From: Streptomyces cinnamoneus
GTDB taxonomy: Bacteria; Actinomycetota; Actinomycetes; Streptomycetales; Streptomycetaceae
DNA: 64,000 bases
NCBI RefSeq assembly: GCF_002939475.1
Contig: NZ_PKFQ01000001.1
Span: 5,825,001-5,889,000 of the forward strand
Direction: 5' to 3'
Shown here: piece after piece, positions 25,319 through 33,298 of the stretch
Numbering within the stretch: position 1 is the stretch's first letter
How the letters are laid out: every line of letters begins with the position of its first letter
Position numbers and translations under genes: made by a program
The notes under the pieces: model-generated
Database searches by the model: none
The model's input: only the letters and a program-made list of their open reading frames with translations
Told to the model about the DNA's origin: nothing

Positions 25319-25410
25319 GCGTTCGGCTGTGCGCCCTTGACACCCGCCGGGGGCCGGGACAGATTCGGTGCGGAACCGGAAGATCCCCGCGGACCGGAAG
25401 GCTGGCCCCG

Positions 25411-26349
25411 ATGCGTCTGCCCGTGCCCTTGTCCGGTGTCGTCCCCCCGCTGTGCACCCCGCTCGACGCGTCGGGCGACGTGGACCCGCGCTCGCTCGCC
25501 GCACTGGTGGAGCACGTGCTCGCCGCCGGGGCGGCGGCGGTGTTCGCCCTCGGGACCAGCGGGGAGTCCGCCCACCTGAGCGACGCCCAGCGGCGCACCG
25601 CCCTGCGGGCCGTCGTCGACGCCGTCGCCGGGCGTGTGCCGGTGCTGGCCGGCGCCATCGACATGACCACCGCCCGCGTCCTCGACCAGGCACGCGCCGC
25701 GGCCGCCCTCGGCGCGGACGCGGTCGTCGCCACCGCGCCCTTCTACGCCGGCGCCCACCCCGCCGAGGTCGCCGACCACTTCCGGCGTGTCAGGGAAGCC
25801 GTCGACCTGCCCCTCATCGCCTACGACATCCCGCCCGCCGTGCACACGAAGCTGTCCGCCGCGACGGTGCTGGCCCTCGCCGAGGACCGCACGCTCGCCG
25901 GGCTCAAGGACAGCAGCGGTGACCTCGGCGCCCTGCGCCGCCTCCTCCTCGCCCTGCGGCGCGACGGCCTCGACCGTTCCTTCGCGGTGCTGACCGGCTC
26001 CGAACTGACCGTCGACGCGGCCCTGCTCGCGGGCGCGCACGGCGTCGTGCCGGGCCTGGGCAACGTGGATCCGGCGGGCTACGTACGGCTGTACGAGCAC
26101 GCGCGAGCCGGGCGCTGGGCGGAGGCGGCCGCCGAACAGGACCGGCTGGCAGGGCTCTTCGCGCTCGTGGAGGCGGGCGATCCGGCCCTGATGAGCGGCG
26201 GTGCCTCCGCCCTCGGTGGCTTCAAGGCCGCGCTGCGGCTGCTGGGCGTCATCGACTGCGCGACGACGGCCGCCCCGCAGACGCCCCTGCCCGCCGCGGC
26301 GGTGACACGCGTGCGGCGACTGCTGGAGGAGGGCGGGCTGCTGCCGTGA
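25411..26349 (+). CDS. DapA-family (dihydrodipicolinate synthase/N-acetylneuraminate lyase) aldolase
   Basis: The 312-residue TIM-barrel protein has GTSGES (48-53), the Tyr138 of AYDIPP and the Schiff-base Lys166 of LKDSSGD. The class I aldolase family includes DapA, NanA and several keto-deoxy-sugar-acid lyases. It differs from housekeeping DapA in the binding loops, and no lysine pathway gene is near, so a sugar-acid or related aldolase is more likely. Its ATG follows GGACCGGAAGGCTGGCCCCG. It stands 92 bp after endonuclease V and converges with the ABC-F gene. Confidence 0.88.
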   Translation: MRLPVPLSGVVPPLCTPLDASGDVDPRSLAALVEHVLAAGAAAVFALGTSGESAHLSDAQRRTALRAVVDAVAGRVPVLAGAIDMTTARVLDQARAAAALGADAVVATAPFYAGAHPAEVADHFRRVREAVDLPLIAYDIPPAVHTKLSAATVLALAEDRTLAGLKDSSGDLGALRRLLLALRRDGLDRSFAVLTGSELTVDAALLAGAHGVVPGLGNVDPAGYVRLYEHARAGRWAEAAAEQDRLAGLFALVEAGDPALMSGGASALGGFKAALRLLGVIDCATTAAPQTPLPAAAVTRVRRLLEEGGLLP

Positions 26350-26370
26350 CCGGAGCGCCGGCCCCGTCGC

Positions 26371-28008
26371 TCAGCGCTCGCTCACCCTGCCCGCCGCCAC
26401 CTCGATCCGCCGCGTCACCGCGACCGCGTCCAGCATCCGGCGGTCGTGCGTCACCAGCAGCAACGTCCCGTCGTACGACGCCAGTGCCGACTCCAACTGC
26501 TCGATCGCGGGCAGGTCGAGGTGGTTCGTGGGCTCGTCGAGGACGAGCAGGTTCACGCCCCGCGCCTGGAGGAGCGCCAACGCCGCCCGCGTCCGCTCGC
26601 CCGGCGAGAGCGTCACCGCCGACCGCATCACGTGGTCGGCCTTGAGACCGAACTTGGCCAGGAGCGTGCGCACGTCGGCGGGTGCGAGCTCGGGGACCAC
26701 CGCGCCGAAGGCGTCGAGCAGGGTCTCGGTGCCGAAGAACAGCGCCCGGGCCTGGTCCACTTCGCCCACCACCACCCCCGGCCCCAGGGACGCGCTGCCC
26801 GCCTCCAGCGGCAGCCGGCCCAGGAGGGCGGCGAGCAGGGTGGACTTGCCGGAGCCGTTGGCGCCCGTGATGGCGACGCGGTCGGCCCAGTCGATCTGGA
26901 GGTCGACGGGGCCGAAGGCGAACGCCCCCCGCTGGGCCCGTGCCCCCCTGAGGGTGGCCACGACCGCCCCCGCGCGGGGCGCGGCGGCGATCTCCATGCG
27001 CAGCTGCCACTCCTTGCGGGGCTCCTCGACGACGTCCAGCCGCTCGATGAGGCGCTCGGTCTGACGGGCCTTGGCGGCCTGCTTCTCGGTGGACTCGGCG
27101 CGGAACTTGCGGCCGATCTTGTCGTTGTCGGTGGACTTGCGGCGGGCGTTGCGGACACCCTTGTCCATCCAGTTGCGCTGGGTGCGGGCGCGCGCCTCCA
27201 GCCCCGCGCGGGTGTCGGCGTAGTCCTCGTAGGCGTCACGCGCGTGCCGGCGGGCGGTCTCGCGCTCCTCCAGGTAGGAGGCGTAGCCGCCGCCGTAGAG
27301 ATTGACCTGCTGCTGGGCGAGGTCGAGTTCGAGGACCTTGCCGACCGTACGGCTCAGGAACTCCCGGTCGTGGCTGACCAGGACCGTCCCGGCGCGCAGG
27401 CCCGTGACGAAGGCCTCCAGGCGGTCCAGGCCGTCCAGGTCGAGGTCGTTGGTGGGCTCGTCCAGCAGGAAGACGTCGTAGCGGCTGAGCAGCAGCGAGG
27501 CCAGGCCCGCGCGGGCGGCCTGGCCGCCGGAGAGACCGGTCATGTGGCGGTCGAGGCCGACGGCGAGGCCGAGCGAGTCCACGACCTCCTCGGCCCGCTC
27601 GTCCAGGTCGGCGCCGCCGAGGTCCAGCCAGCGCTCCAGGGCGACCGCGTAGGCGTCGTCGGCCCCCGGCGCGCCGTCGACGAGCGCCTGCGTGGCGGTG
27701 TCGAGCGCGGCCTGGGCGGCGGCGACCCCGGTGCGGCGGGCGAGGAAGGCCCCGACGGTCTCGCCCTCGCGGCGCTCGGGCTCCTGGGGGAGATGGCCCA
27801 CGGTCGCCGTGGGCGGGCTGAGCCGCAGCGTCCCCTCGTCAGGGGTGGCGAGGCCGGCGAGCAGGCGCAGCAGCGTGGACTTGCCGGCGCCGTTGGCACC
27901 GACCAGACCGATGACGTCCCCGGGGGCGACGACGAGGTCGAGCCCGGAGAAGAGGGTACGGTCGCCGTGGCCGGCGGCGAGGTCCTTGGCGACGAGGGTG
28001 GCACTCAT
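26371..28008 (-). CDS. ABC-F family ATPase
   Basis: The 545-residue protein has two ABC domains: Walker A GANGAGKS (37-44) with LSGGQAARAG, and a second GANGSGKS with LSPGERTRAA. A long charged linker between them, with RRKSTDNDKIGRKF, is the P-site tRNA interaction motif zone. There are no transmembrane segments. ABC-F proteins act on the ribosome, either as translation factors or as antibiotic target protectors. Subfamily cannot be given. It may be cotranscribed with the preceding 206-residue protein, whose stop lies 12 bp upstream of this start. Confidence 0.92.
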   Translation of the reverse strand: MSATLVAKDLAAGHGDRTLFSGLDLVVAPGDVIGLVGANGAGKSTLLRLLAGLATPDEGTLRLSPPTATVGHLPQEPERREGETVGAFLARRTGVAAAQAALDTATQALVDGAPGADDAYAVALERWLDLGGADLDERAEEVVDSLGLAVGLDRHMTGLSGGQAARAGLASLLLSRYDVFLLDEPTNDLDLDGLDRLEAFVTGLRAGTVLVSHDREFLSRTVGKVLELDLAQQQVNLYGGGYASYLEERETARRHARDAYEDYADTRAGLEARARTQRNWMDKGVRNARRKSTDNDKIGRKFRAESTEKQAAKARQTERLIERLDVVEEPRKEWQLRMEIAAAPRAGAVVATLRGARAQRGAFAFGPVDLQIDWADRVAITGANGSGKSTLLAALLGRLPLEAGSASLGPGVVVGEVDQARALFFGTETLLDAFGAVVPELAPADVRTLLAKFGLKADHVMRSAVTLSPGERTRAALALLQARGVNLLVLDEPTNHLDLPAIEQLESALASYDGTLLLVTHDRRMLDAVAVTRRIEVAAGRVSER

Positions 28009-28020
28009 GAGAGCCCGACT

Positions 28021-28641
28021 CTAACCGGTGGGCGGCCCGGCGCCCCACTCGATGTCCGTCGCGGCCGCGGAGACGACCAGGACGTCGTCGTAGGTGCGGG
28101 CCACGACGAAGGCCACGCCGCGCGGCAACGCCACGTGGTGGCCGCCCGCTTCCAGCCGGTCGTCGAGCAGCTCGCGGGCACGCCCGCGCCGCAGCCGCCC
28201 CGAGCCGTACCCCGTCACCCGCACCCGGCACGCCTCCGCCAGGTCGAGCCGCACCCGGCCGGGCTCCGCGCGGAGCCCGGTCAGCCGGCGGCGCCGGGTG
28301 CGGCACCCGCTGTGGAGGGCCTGCTCCAGCTGGGCCGCCACCAGCGGCACGACGGGCGCGAGCGGCTCGACGAAGAGGGCGCGGGAGCCGGCGGCCGCGA
28401 ACGCGGCGCGCACCGCCGCCCGGGCGTCCTCACCGACGGTCCGGTCGAAGGACACCGCCCCGTAGCCGCGCAGCTCGCCGGGGTCCGCCTCCGCGGCGGC
28501 CGTCGTGATCTCGGTGCCGATGCCGCGGGCGCGCAGGGCGGCGGCGAGCCGGGCGGAGAAGGCGACGCGCGGGCCGACGACCAGCACCCGGCGGCCGGCC
28601 CCCGCCGGCACCAGCTCACCGCCCGTCCGCCCCCCTGTCAT
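28021..28641 (-). CDS. Protein of unknown function with Rossmann-like start
   Basis: I do not recognise this 206-residue protein. It opens with GRRVLVVGPRVAFSARLAAALRARG, a beta-strand, glycine-loop and helix pattern like short-chain reductases, but no YxxxK active site or full NAD-binding motif follows. The C-terminal 100 residues are Arg-rich, and the last stretch reads GVAFVVARTYDDVLVV. Codon usage is typical of the genome, and its stop and the ABC-F start are close, so the reading frame is probably real. Function unknown. Confidence 0.65.
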   Translation of the reverse strand: MTGGRTGGELVPAGAGRRVLVVGPRVAFSARLAAALRARGIGTEITTAAAEADPGELRGYGAVSFDRTVGEDARAAVRAAFAAAGSRALFVEPLAPVVPLVAAQLEQALHSGCRTRRRRLTGLRAEPGRVRLDLAEACRVRVTGYGSGRLRRGRARELLDDRLEAGGHHVALPRGVAFVVARTYDDVLVVSAAATDIEWGAGPPTG

Positions 28642-28683
28642 GGAGGGAGTATTCCCCCGGAGCGCGGCTTCGAGCCTCCCCGG

Positions 28684-30672
28684 TCAGGGCAGGAGCGTCG
28701 GACCCGCCGGCCGCGGTCCGTACGGCGTCAGCGGTGCCGTCGGGCGTGCCTGGGGCCGTCCCGCGTCCGCCGTCGCGCGGGCGAGGGCGTCGTCGCCGCC
28801 CACGAGCGGCAGGCGCACCGCGCTGCGCCGCAGGTCCACGGTCAGTCGCGGGGTGGTGGAGGCCGGTTCGAGGAGACCCGCGTCGGTGCCGGCGACGATG
28901 AGGGCGAGGCGGTGGCCCGCGGGGACGACATGGTCGGTGGCGGCGAGGTCGAGAGTGATCCCGTAGGCGGTGCCGGGGGTCAGCGGGCGGCCGTGGGCGA
29001 GGCCGGCGTAGTGGCCGAGATCGGCCCAGCCGCGGCTGAAGACCGTGTGGTCGGTGGACACCGCGGCCGGCTCGGTCCGCTGGAAGCAGCCGGTGTCGGC
29101 CGGGGTGCCGTCGCCCCAGCAGGTGCGCTCGGTGAGGGTGCGGATGCCCTCGCCGCGCGCCGCGTAGTCGCGGATGGTGGCCGGTCCGAGGTCGACGAGC
29201 ACGGCCGACAGGTGGGCGGAGGCGGCCTGGGGGGTGACCGTCAGGCGCACCGACGAGGAGCCGGCCAGGCGCAGGTCGTGGGCGAGCGGGCCGGTGGTGA
29301 AGGCCACCTTGTCGGGCGTGGGCCGGTCGACCGTCGCCGCCCAGTCGCTCTCGCTCCGGCCGGGGTCGTCGGTGAAGGCGGCCGTGCTGCCGTACGGCGC
29401 GGGCCGGGTGCCCAGCGTGCCGGCGCCGGGCACCGGGCCGGGGGCGGGACGCAGCGTGGCCGCCCGGGTTCCGCGCGGCGGCCAGACGCGGTCGGTGGTC
29501 CACTGCCCGGGGGCGCGCTCGACGTCGGCCATGGGCTCGCGCTCGATGCCGTTGTCGTAGCCGAGGAGGTAGTGGTCGAACCAGCGGTGGAGGGTGGGCA
29601 CCCAGCTCTCGCGGCGGAAGTCGAAGGGGTCGACGTGCCCGGCCGTGGACAGCCAGATCTTGCGTTCCACGCCCTGCTCGGCCAACGCGTCCCACCACTG
29701 CCCGAGGTGTTTGGTGCGCACGTTGAGGTCCTGCTTGCCGTGGACGGCGAAGACGCTGGCGCGCACCTTGCGGGCGCCGTCGAGGTAGTCGCGCTCGCTC
29801 CACAGGGAAGTCCAGTCGCCGGTGCGCGGGGCGCCCTCGGCGAGGCGCCGCTGCACGGCCCGGCAGCGGTCGCGCGCCCCGGGGCTCTCGACGCCGGCCG
29901 CCAGGCCGTCGGGGCCGCTGCCGAACAGGGCGGCGCCCTTGGCGAAGTAGTAGTCGTACCAGGAGCTGATGGCGCCGATGGGGACGATGGTCTTCAGGCC
30001 CTTGACGCCGGTGGCGGCGACGGCGTTGGCGACGGTCCCGTCGTAGCTCTTGCCGATCATCCCCACGGCTCCGGTGCTCCAGCCCGCCCCGACGCGCCCC
30101 GTGCCGGTGCGCGAGGCGTAGCCGCGGGCCCGGCCGTTGAGCCAGTCGACGACGGCCTTGGCGGACTGGACGTCGGAGGGCCCGCCGATGTCGGTGCAAC
30201 CGTCGGAACGGTTGGTTCCGGTGAGGTCGGTCAACAGCACCGCATAGCCGCGCGGTACGAAGTAGTTGTCGTAGTACAGCGGGAACTGGAGGGGGTTCCC
30301 CTGGGCGTCGTACGTCTTGCGCTGGCTCTCGTTGCCGCGTCCGCAGCAGGAGTAGTACGGGCTGGCGTCCATGATGACCGGCACCCTGCGGCCCTGCTCG
30401 GCGGCCTCGCGGGGGCGGATGACGTCGGCCGCCACCCGGTCGGCGCGGCCGTCGCCGTCACCGTCGAGCCCCGTGTCCACCCACACCGTCTCGCGGATCG
30501 CGCGGTCGTAGGAGTAGACGGGCCTGCTCCCGCCCGGCGGCCGCGCGCCGGCCGGGTCCTGGGCCGCGTGCGCGGCGCCCGGCGGGGCGAGGAGGACGGC
30601 CAGCAGGGCGACGAGGCCCGCCAGTAAGGGCGTTGACCAAGGGATGCGGGGCTTCCGCACGGGAATCGGCAC
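28684..30672 (-). CDS. Secreted Xaa-Pro dipeptidyl-peptidase (S15 family)
   Basis: The 662-residue protein has an N-terminal signal peptide (PLLAGLVALLAVLLAPPGAAHA). The alpha/beta-hydrolase core carries GKSYDGT with the nucleophile Ser209 and STAGHVDP with the likely catalytic His. A C-terminal jelly-roll domain typical of X-Pro dipeptidyl-peptidases and cocaine-esterase-like S15 proteins follows (PAGHRLALIVAGTD). It probably removes Xaa-Pro dipeptides from proline-rich peptides outside the cell. It starts at GTG and diverges from the M1 aminopeptidase gene, so the pair may act together on extracellular peptides. Confidence 0.92.
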   Translation of the reverse strand: MPIPVRKPRIPWSTPLLAGLVALLAVLLAPPGAAHAAQDPAGARPPGGSRPVYSYDRAIRETVWVDTGLDGDGDGRADRVAADVIRPREAAEQGRRVPVIMDASPYYSCCGRGNESQRKTYDAQGNPLQFPLYYDNYFVPRGYAVLLTDLTGTNRSDGCTDIGGPSDVQSAKAVVDWLNGRARGYASRTGTGRVGAGWSTGAVGMIGKSYDGTVANAVAATGVKGLKTIVPIGAISSWYDYYFAKGAALFGSGPDGLAAGVESPGARDRCRAVQRRLAEGAPRTGDWTSLWSERDYLDGARKVRASVFAVHGKQDLNVRTKHLGQWWDALAEQGVERKIWLSTAGHVDPFDFRRESWVPTLHRWFDHYLLGYDNGIEREPMADVERAPGQWTTDRVWPPRGTRAATLRPAPGPVPGAGTLGTRPAPYGSTAAFTDDPGRSESDWAATVDRPTPDKVAFTTGPLAHDLRLAGSSSVRLTVTPQAASAHLSAVLVDLGPATIRDYAARGEGIRTLTERTCWGDGTPADTGCFQRTEPAAVSTDHTVFSRGWADLGHYAGLAHGRPLTPGTAYGITLDLAATDHVVPAGHRLALIVAGTDAGLLEPASTTPRLTVDLRRSAVRLPLVGGDDALARATADAGRPQARPTAPLTPYGPRPAGPTLLP

Positions 30673-30863
30673 GGCGGGACCGTAGCGCGCGTCAACTGCC
30701 GTGCAGAAGGGGGCTGACGTGGGTTGTGGGGGTGATGATCTGGGGCGCGCTCATGTCGCGGGCGTGTCGATCACGTGTCGGGTTCCGGTCAGGGCATGGC
30801 CCCTGCGGCGATGAGTGCATAGGCTGCGATCGATCTTTCGCCCCCTACGAGTTGGAGTGACTC

Positions 30864-32378
30864 GTGCGTCACAGACTCATCGTCCCGAGCGCGGCCGCCG
30901 CCTTCCTGCTGCTGGCGGTCCCGGCATCGGCTGCCGACGCCACGCCCGGTGCGCCGGGTGCCGGCGACTCGTACTACCCGACGTCCGGGAACGGCGGCTA
31001 CGACGTCTCCCACTACGACCTGCGGCTGAAGTACCAGCCGAAGACGGACGTGCTGGAGGGGACGGCGACCCTGACCGCCACCACCACCCAGGCGCTGTCC
31101 CGCTTCAACCTCGACTTCGGGCTCAAGGTGAGCGAGGTGCTGGTCAACGGCCGGCCCACGCCCTTCGCCACGTCGGGCGAGCACGAGCTGGAGATCACGC
31201 CCGCCTCCCCGCTGGAGAAGGGCAAGCAGATCACCGTCGTGGTCCGCTACAGCGGCGTCCCCTCCGAGGTGAAGATCGGCGGTTACTCCGCCTGGCAGCG
31301 CACCCCGGACGGCGCGGTCGTGGCCAACGAGCCGGAGTCGGCCGCCTGGTGGTTCCCCAGCAACGACCACCCGCGCGACAAGGCCACCTACGACGTCTCC
31401 GTCTCGGTGCCGGACGGCTTCCAGACCGTCAGCAACGGCGAGCTGAAGTCGCAGACCTCCAAGCTCGGATGGACCCGGTACAACTGGCGTTCCACCAAGC
31501 CGCAGGCGCCCTACCTGACGACGCTGGCCATCGGCAAGTTCGACATCACCACCGACAAGACCGCCGACGGGCTGCCGGTCCTCAACGCCTACAGCAAGGA
31601 CCTGGGCGACAACCTCGACTCGGCCAAGGCCAGCGTCGAGCGCAGCACCGAGGTCATCGACTGGGAGACCAAGGTCTTCGGCCCGTACCCCTTCAACGCC
31701 ATCGGCGGGTACGTGCCCAACGTGAAGACCGGGTACGCCCTGGAGACCCAGACCCGGCCGTACTACAGCCCCTCCCAGTTCGCGAACGGCGCCAACGTCT
31801 CCGTGGTCGTGCACGAACTCGCCCACCAGTGGTTCGGCGACAGCGTCTCGGTGAAGGACTGGCGCGACATCTGGGTCAACGAGGGCTTCGCCACCTACGC
31901 CCAGTGGCTGTGGTCGGAGAAGGAGAAGGAGGGCACGGCCCAGGAACTGGCCGACTACGTCTACTCCAGCATCCCCGCCGACAACGCCTTCTGGAAGGTC
32001 AAGCCCTCCGACCCGGGCGCCGACAACCAGTTCCACAGTGCCGTCTACAACCGGGGGGCCGTCGCCCTCCAGGCACTGCGCAACAAGGTCGGCGACAAGA
32101 CGTTCTTCGCCATCCTCAAGCAGTGGACCGCCGAGAACAAGTACGGCAACGCCTCCGTGCAGGACTTCGTGAAGTTCGCGGAGAAGGCGTCCGGCAAGCC
32201 GCTGCAGAAGCTCTTCGACACCTGGCTGTTCACGCCCGCCAAGCCCAGCGCGGCCGAGGCGGCCAAGGACGGCATCGGCAAGACGGCCGCGACGGCCAGG
32301 ACCGGCCGGTCCCTCAAGGCCGCCGAGCCCAGGTCGTGGAAGAAGATCCAGGAAGCGCAGCGCGGCCACCAGCACTGA
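30864..32378 (+). CDS. Secreted M1 family zinc metallopeptidase
   Basis: The 504-residue enzyme has a signal peptide (AAAAFLLLAVPASA|AD). The M1 zinc motif HELAH lies at 317-321 and the third ligand Glu340 in NEGFATY, exactly 18 residues further. The usual GAMEN exopeptidase motif is GYALET (290-295), with the N-terminus-binding Glu294 kept. At about 500 residues it lacks the C-terminal ARM domain of long aminopeptidases. It starts at GTG after GTTGGAGTGACTC and is followed by a strong hairpin. It probably acts as an extracellular aminopeptidase. Confidence 0.93.
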   Translation: MRHRLIVPSAAAAFLLLAVPASAADATPGAPGAGDSYYPTSGNGGYDVSHYDLRLKYQPKTDVLEGTATLTATTTQALSRFNLDFGLKVSEVLVNGRPTPFATSGEHELEITPASPLEKGKQITVVVRYSGVPSEVKIGGYSAWQRTPDGAVVANEPESAAWWFPSNDHPRDKATYDVSVSVPDGFQTVSNGELKSQTSKLGWTRYNWRSTKPQAPYLTTLAIGKFDITTDKTADGLPVLNAYSKDLGDNLDSAKASVERSTEVIDWETKVFGPYPFNAIGGYVPNVKTGYALETQTRPYYSPSQFANGANVSVVVHELAHQWFGDSVSVKDWRDIWVNEGFATYAQWLWSEKEKEGTAQELADYVYSSIPADNAFWKVKPSDPGADNQFHSAVYNRGAVALQALRNKVGDKTFFAILKQWTAENKYGNASVQDFVKFAEKASGKPLQKLFDTWLFTPAKPSAAEAAKDGIGKTAATARTGRSLKAAEPRSWKKIQEAQRGHQH

Positions 32379-32391
32379 CCGCGGCTCCCGG

Positions 32392-32422
32392 AAGGGCCCG
32401 TCGCCTCGGCGGCGGGCCCTTT
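32392..32422 (+). terminator. Intrinsic terminator after the M1 peptidase gene
   Basis: AAGGGCCCG...CGGGCCCTT with inner CGCC/GGCG pairs around a TC loop forms a long GC-rich stem followed by TTT. It lies 14 bp after the peptidase stop and insulates the MerR gene. Confidence 0.85.
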
Positions 32423-32509
32423 CCACGCGCCCGGGACGGGTTTCACAGCACTGGTGGCACAGCAATACTGTTGGGCCCGAAGGGCGCGACAGAGAGCGAG
32501 GCACCTTTG

Positions 32510-33253
32510 ATGGCCGCTGAAGCCGGGGAGACGACGGAGAGCGCGGAGACCACCCTCACCGTCGACGAGTTGGCCGCCCGCGCCGGGGTGACCGTGCGCA
32601 CCGTGCGCTTCTACGGCACGCGCGGCCTGCTGCCCCCGCCGCAGATCGGACCGCGCCGGGTCGGCCGCTACGGACCGGAGCACCTGTCCCGGCTGGCCCT
32701 GATCGAGGAACTCCAGCACCAGGGCCTGACCCTGGCCGCCATCGAGCGCTACCTGCGCCGGCTGCCCGCCGACCTGAGCGCCCACGACCTGGCCATCCAC
32801 CGCGCACTGGTCGCCTCCTGGACGCCGGACAAGGCGGAGGAGACCTCCCGCGCCCAGCTGGAGCGGCGGGCCGGCCGGCCGCTGGCCGAGGAGGACGTGG
32901 ACCGGCTCGCCGCGATGAACGTCCTGGAGCGGGCGGGCGACGACGACACCTTCCGGGTGGACCCCGGCCTGCTGGGCCTGGGGGTGCAACTGCTGGACGT
33001 GCCCATCGCGCTGGAGACGGTCCTGGCGGCCCGTACGGTCCTGATCGAGCACGCCCGTTCCACCGCGCGGGAGCTGACCCGGCTCTTCCACGACGAGGTG
33101 TGGGGCCCCTACCGCGAACGCGAGAGCGACCCGGAGGAGGTCGAGGCGATGAAGTCGCTGTCGGCCCACATGCAGCCGCTGGTGGTGCAGGCGCTGGTCA
33201 CCGCGTTCCAGCGGTCGCTCAAGCAGGAACTGAGGGCCACGTACGGGGGCTGA
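32510..33253 (+). CDS. MerR family transcriptional regulator
   Basis: The 247-residue protein has the MerR helix-turn-helix at residues 18-60 (LTVDELAARAGVTVRTVRFY, then GLLPPPQIGPRRVGRYG), with the typical TVRFYxxxGLLPPP pattern, and a coiled dimer helix. The C-terminal 120 residues lack metal-binding cysteines, so it is probably a drug or metabolite sensor or a constitutive regulator. An ACAGCAATACTGT inverted repeat about 45 bp before the ATG may be its operator. No obvious target lies alongside. Confidence 0.88.
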   Translation: MAAEAGETTESAETTLTVDELAARAGVTVRTVRFYGTRGLLPPPQIGPRRVGRYGPEHLSRLALIEELQHQGLTLAAIERYLRRLPADLSAHDLAIHRALVASWTPDKAEETSRAQLERRAGRPLAEEDVDRLAAMNVLERAGDDDTFRVDPGLLGLGVQLLDVPIALETVLAARTVLIEHARSTARELTRLFHDEVWGPYRERESDPEEVEAMKSLSAHMQPLVVQALVTAFQRSLKQELRATYGG

Positions 33254-33298
33254 CGCGCGGCGGACGGGGAGCCCGGCCGCCGCGCCCGCAGGCCCCGC

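Noticed and set aside
24433..25410. Long N-terminal extension of the DapA-family protein
   Set aside because: It overlaps endonuclease V in another frame and is Arg/Gly-rich. Family similarity starts at the ATG at 25411.
26446..30627. 1393-codon open frame on the plus strand, antisense to ABC-F, the unknown gene and the S15 peptidase
   Set aside because: Same shadow effect: repetitive Gly/Val/Arg-rich translation without motifs.
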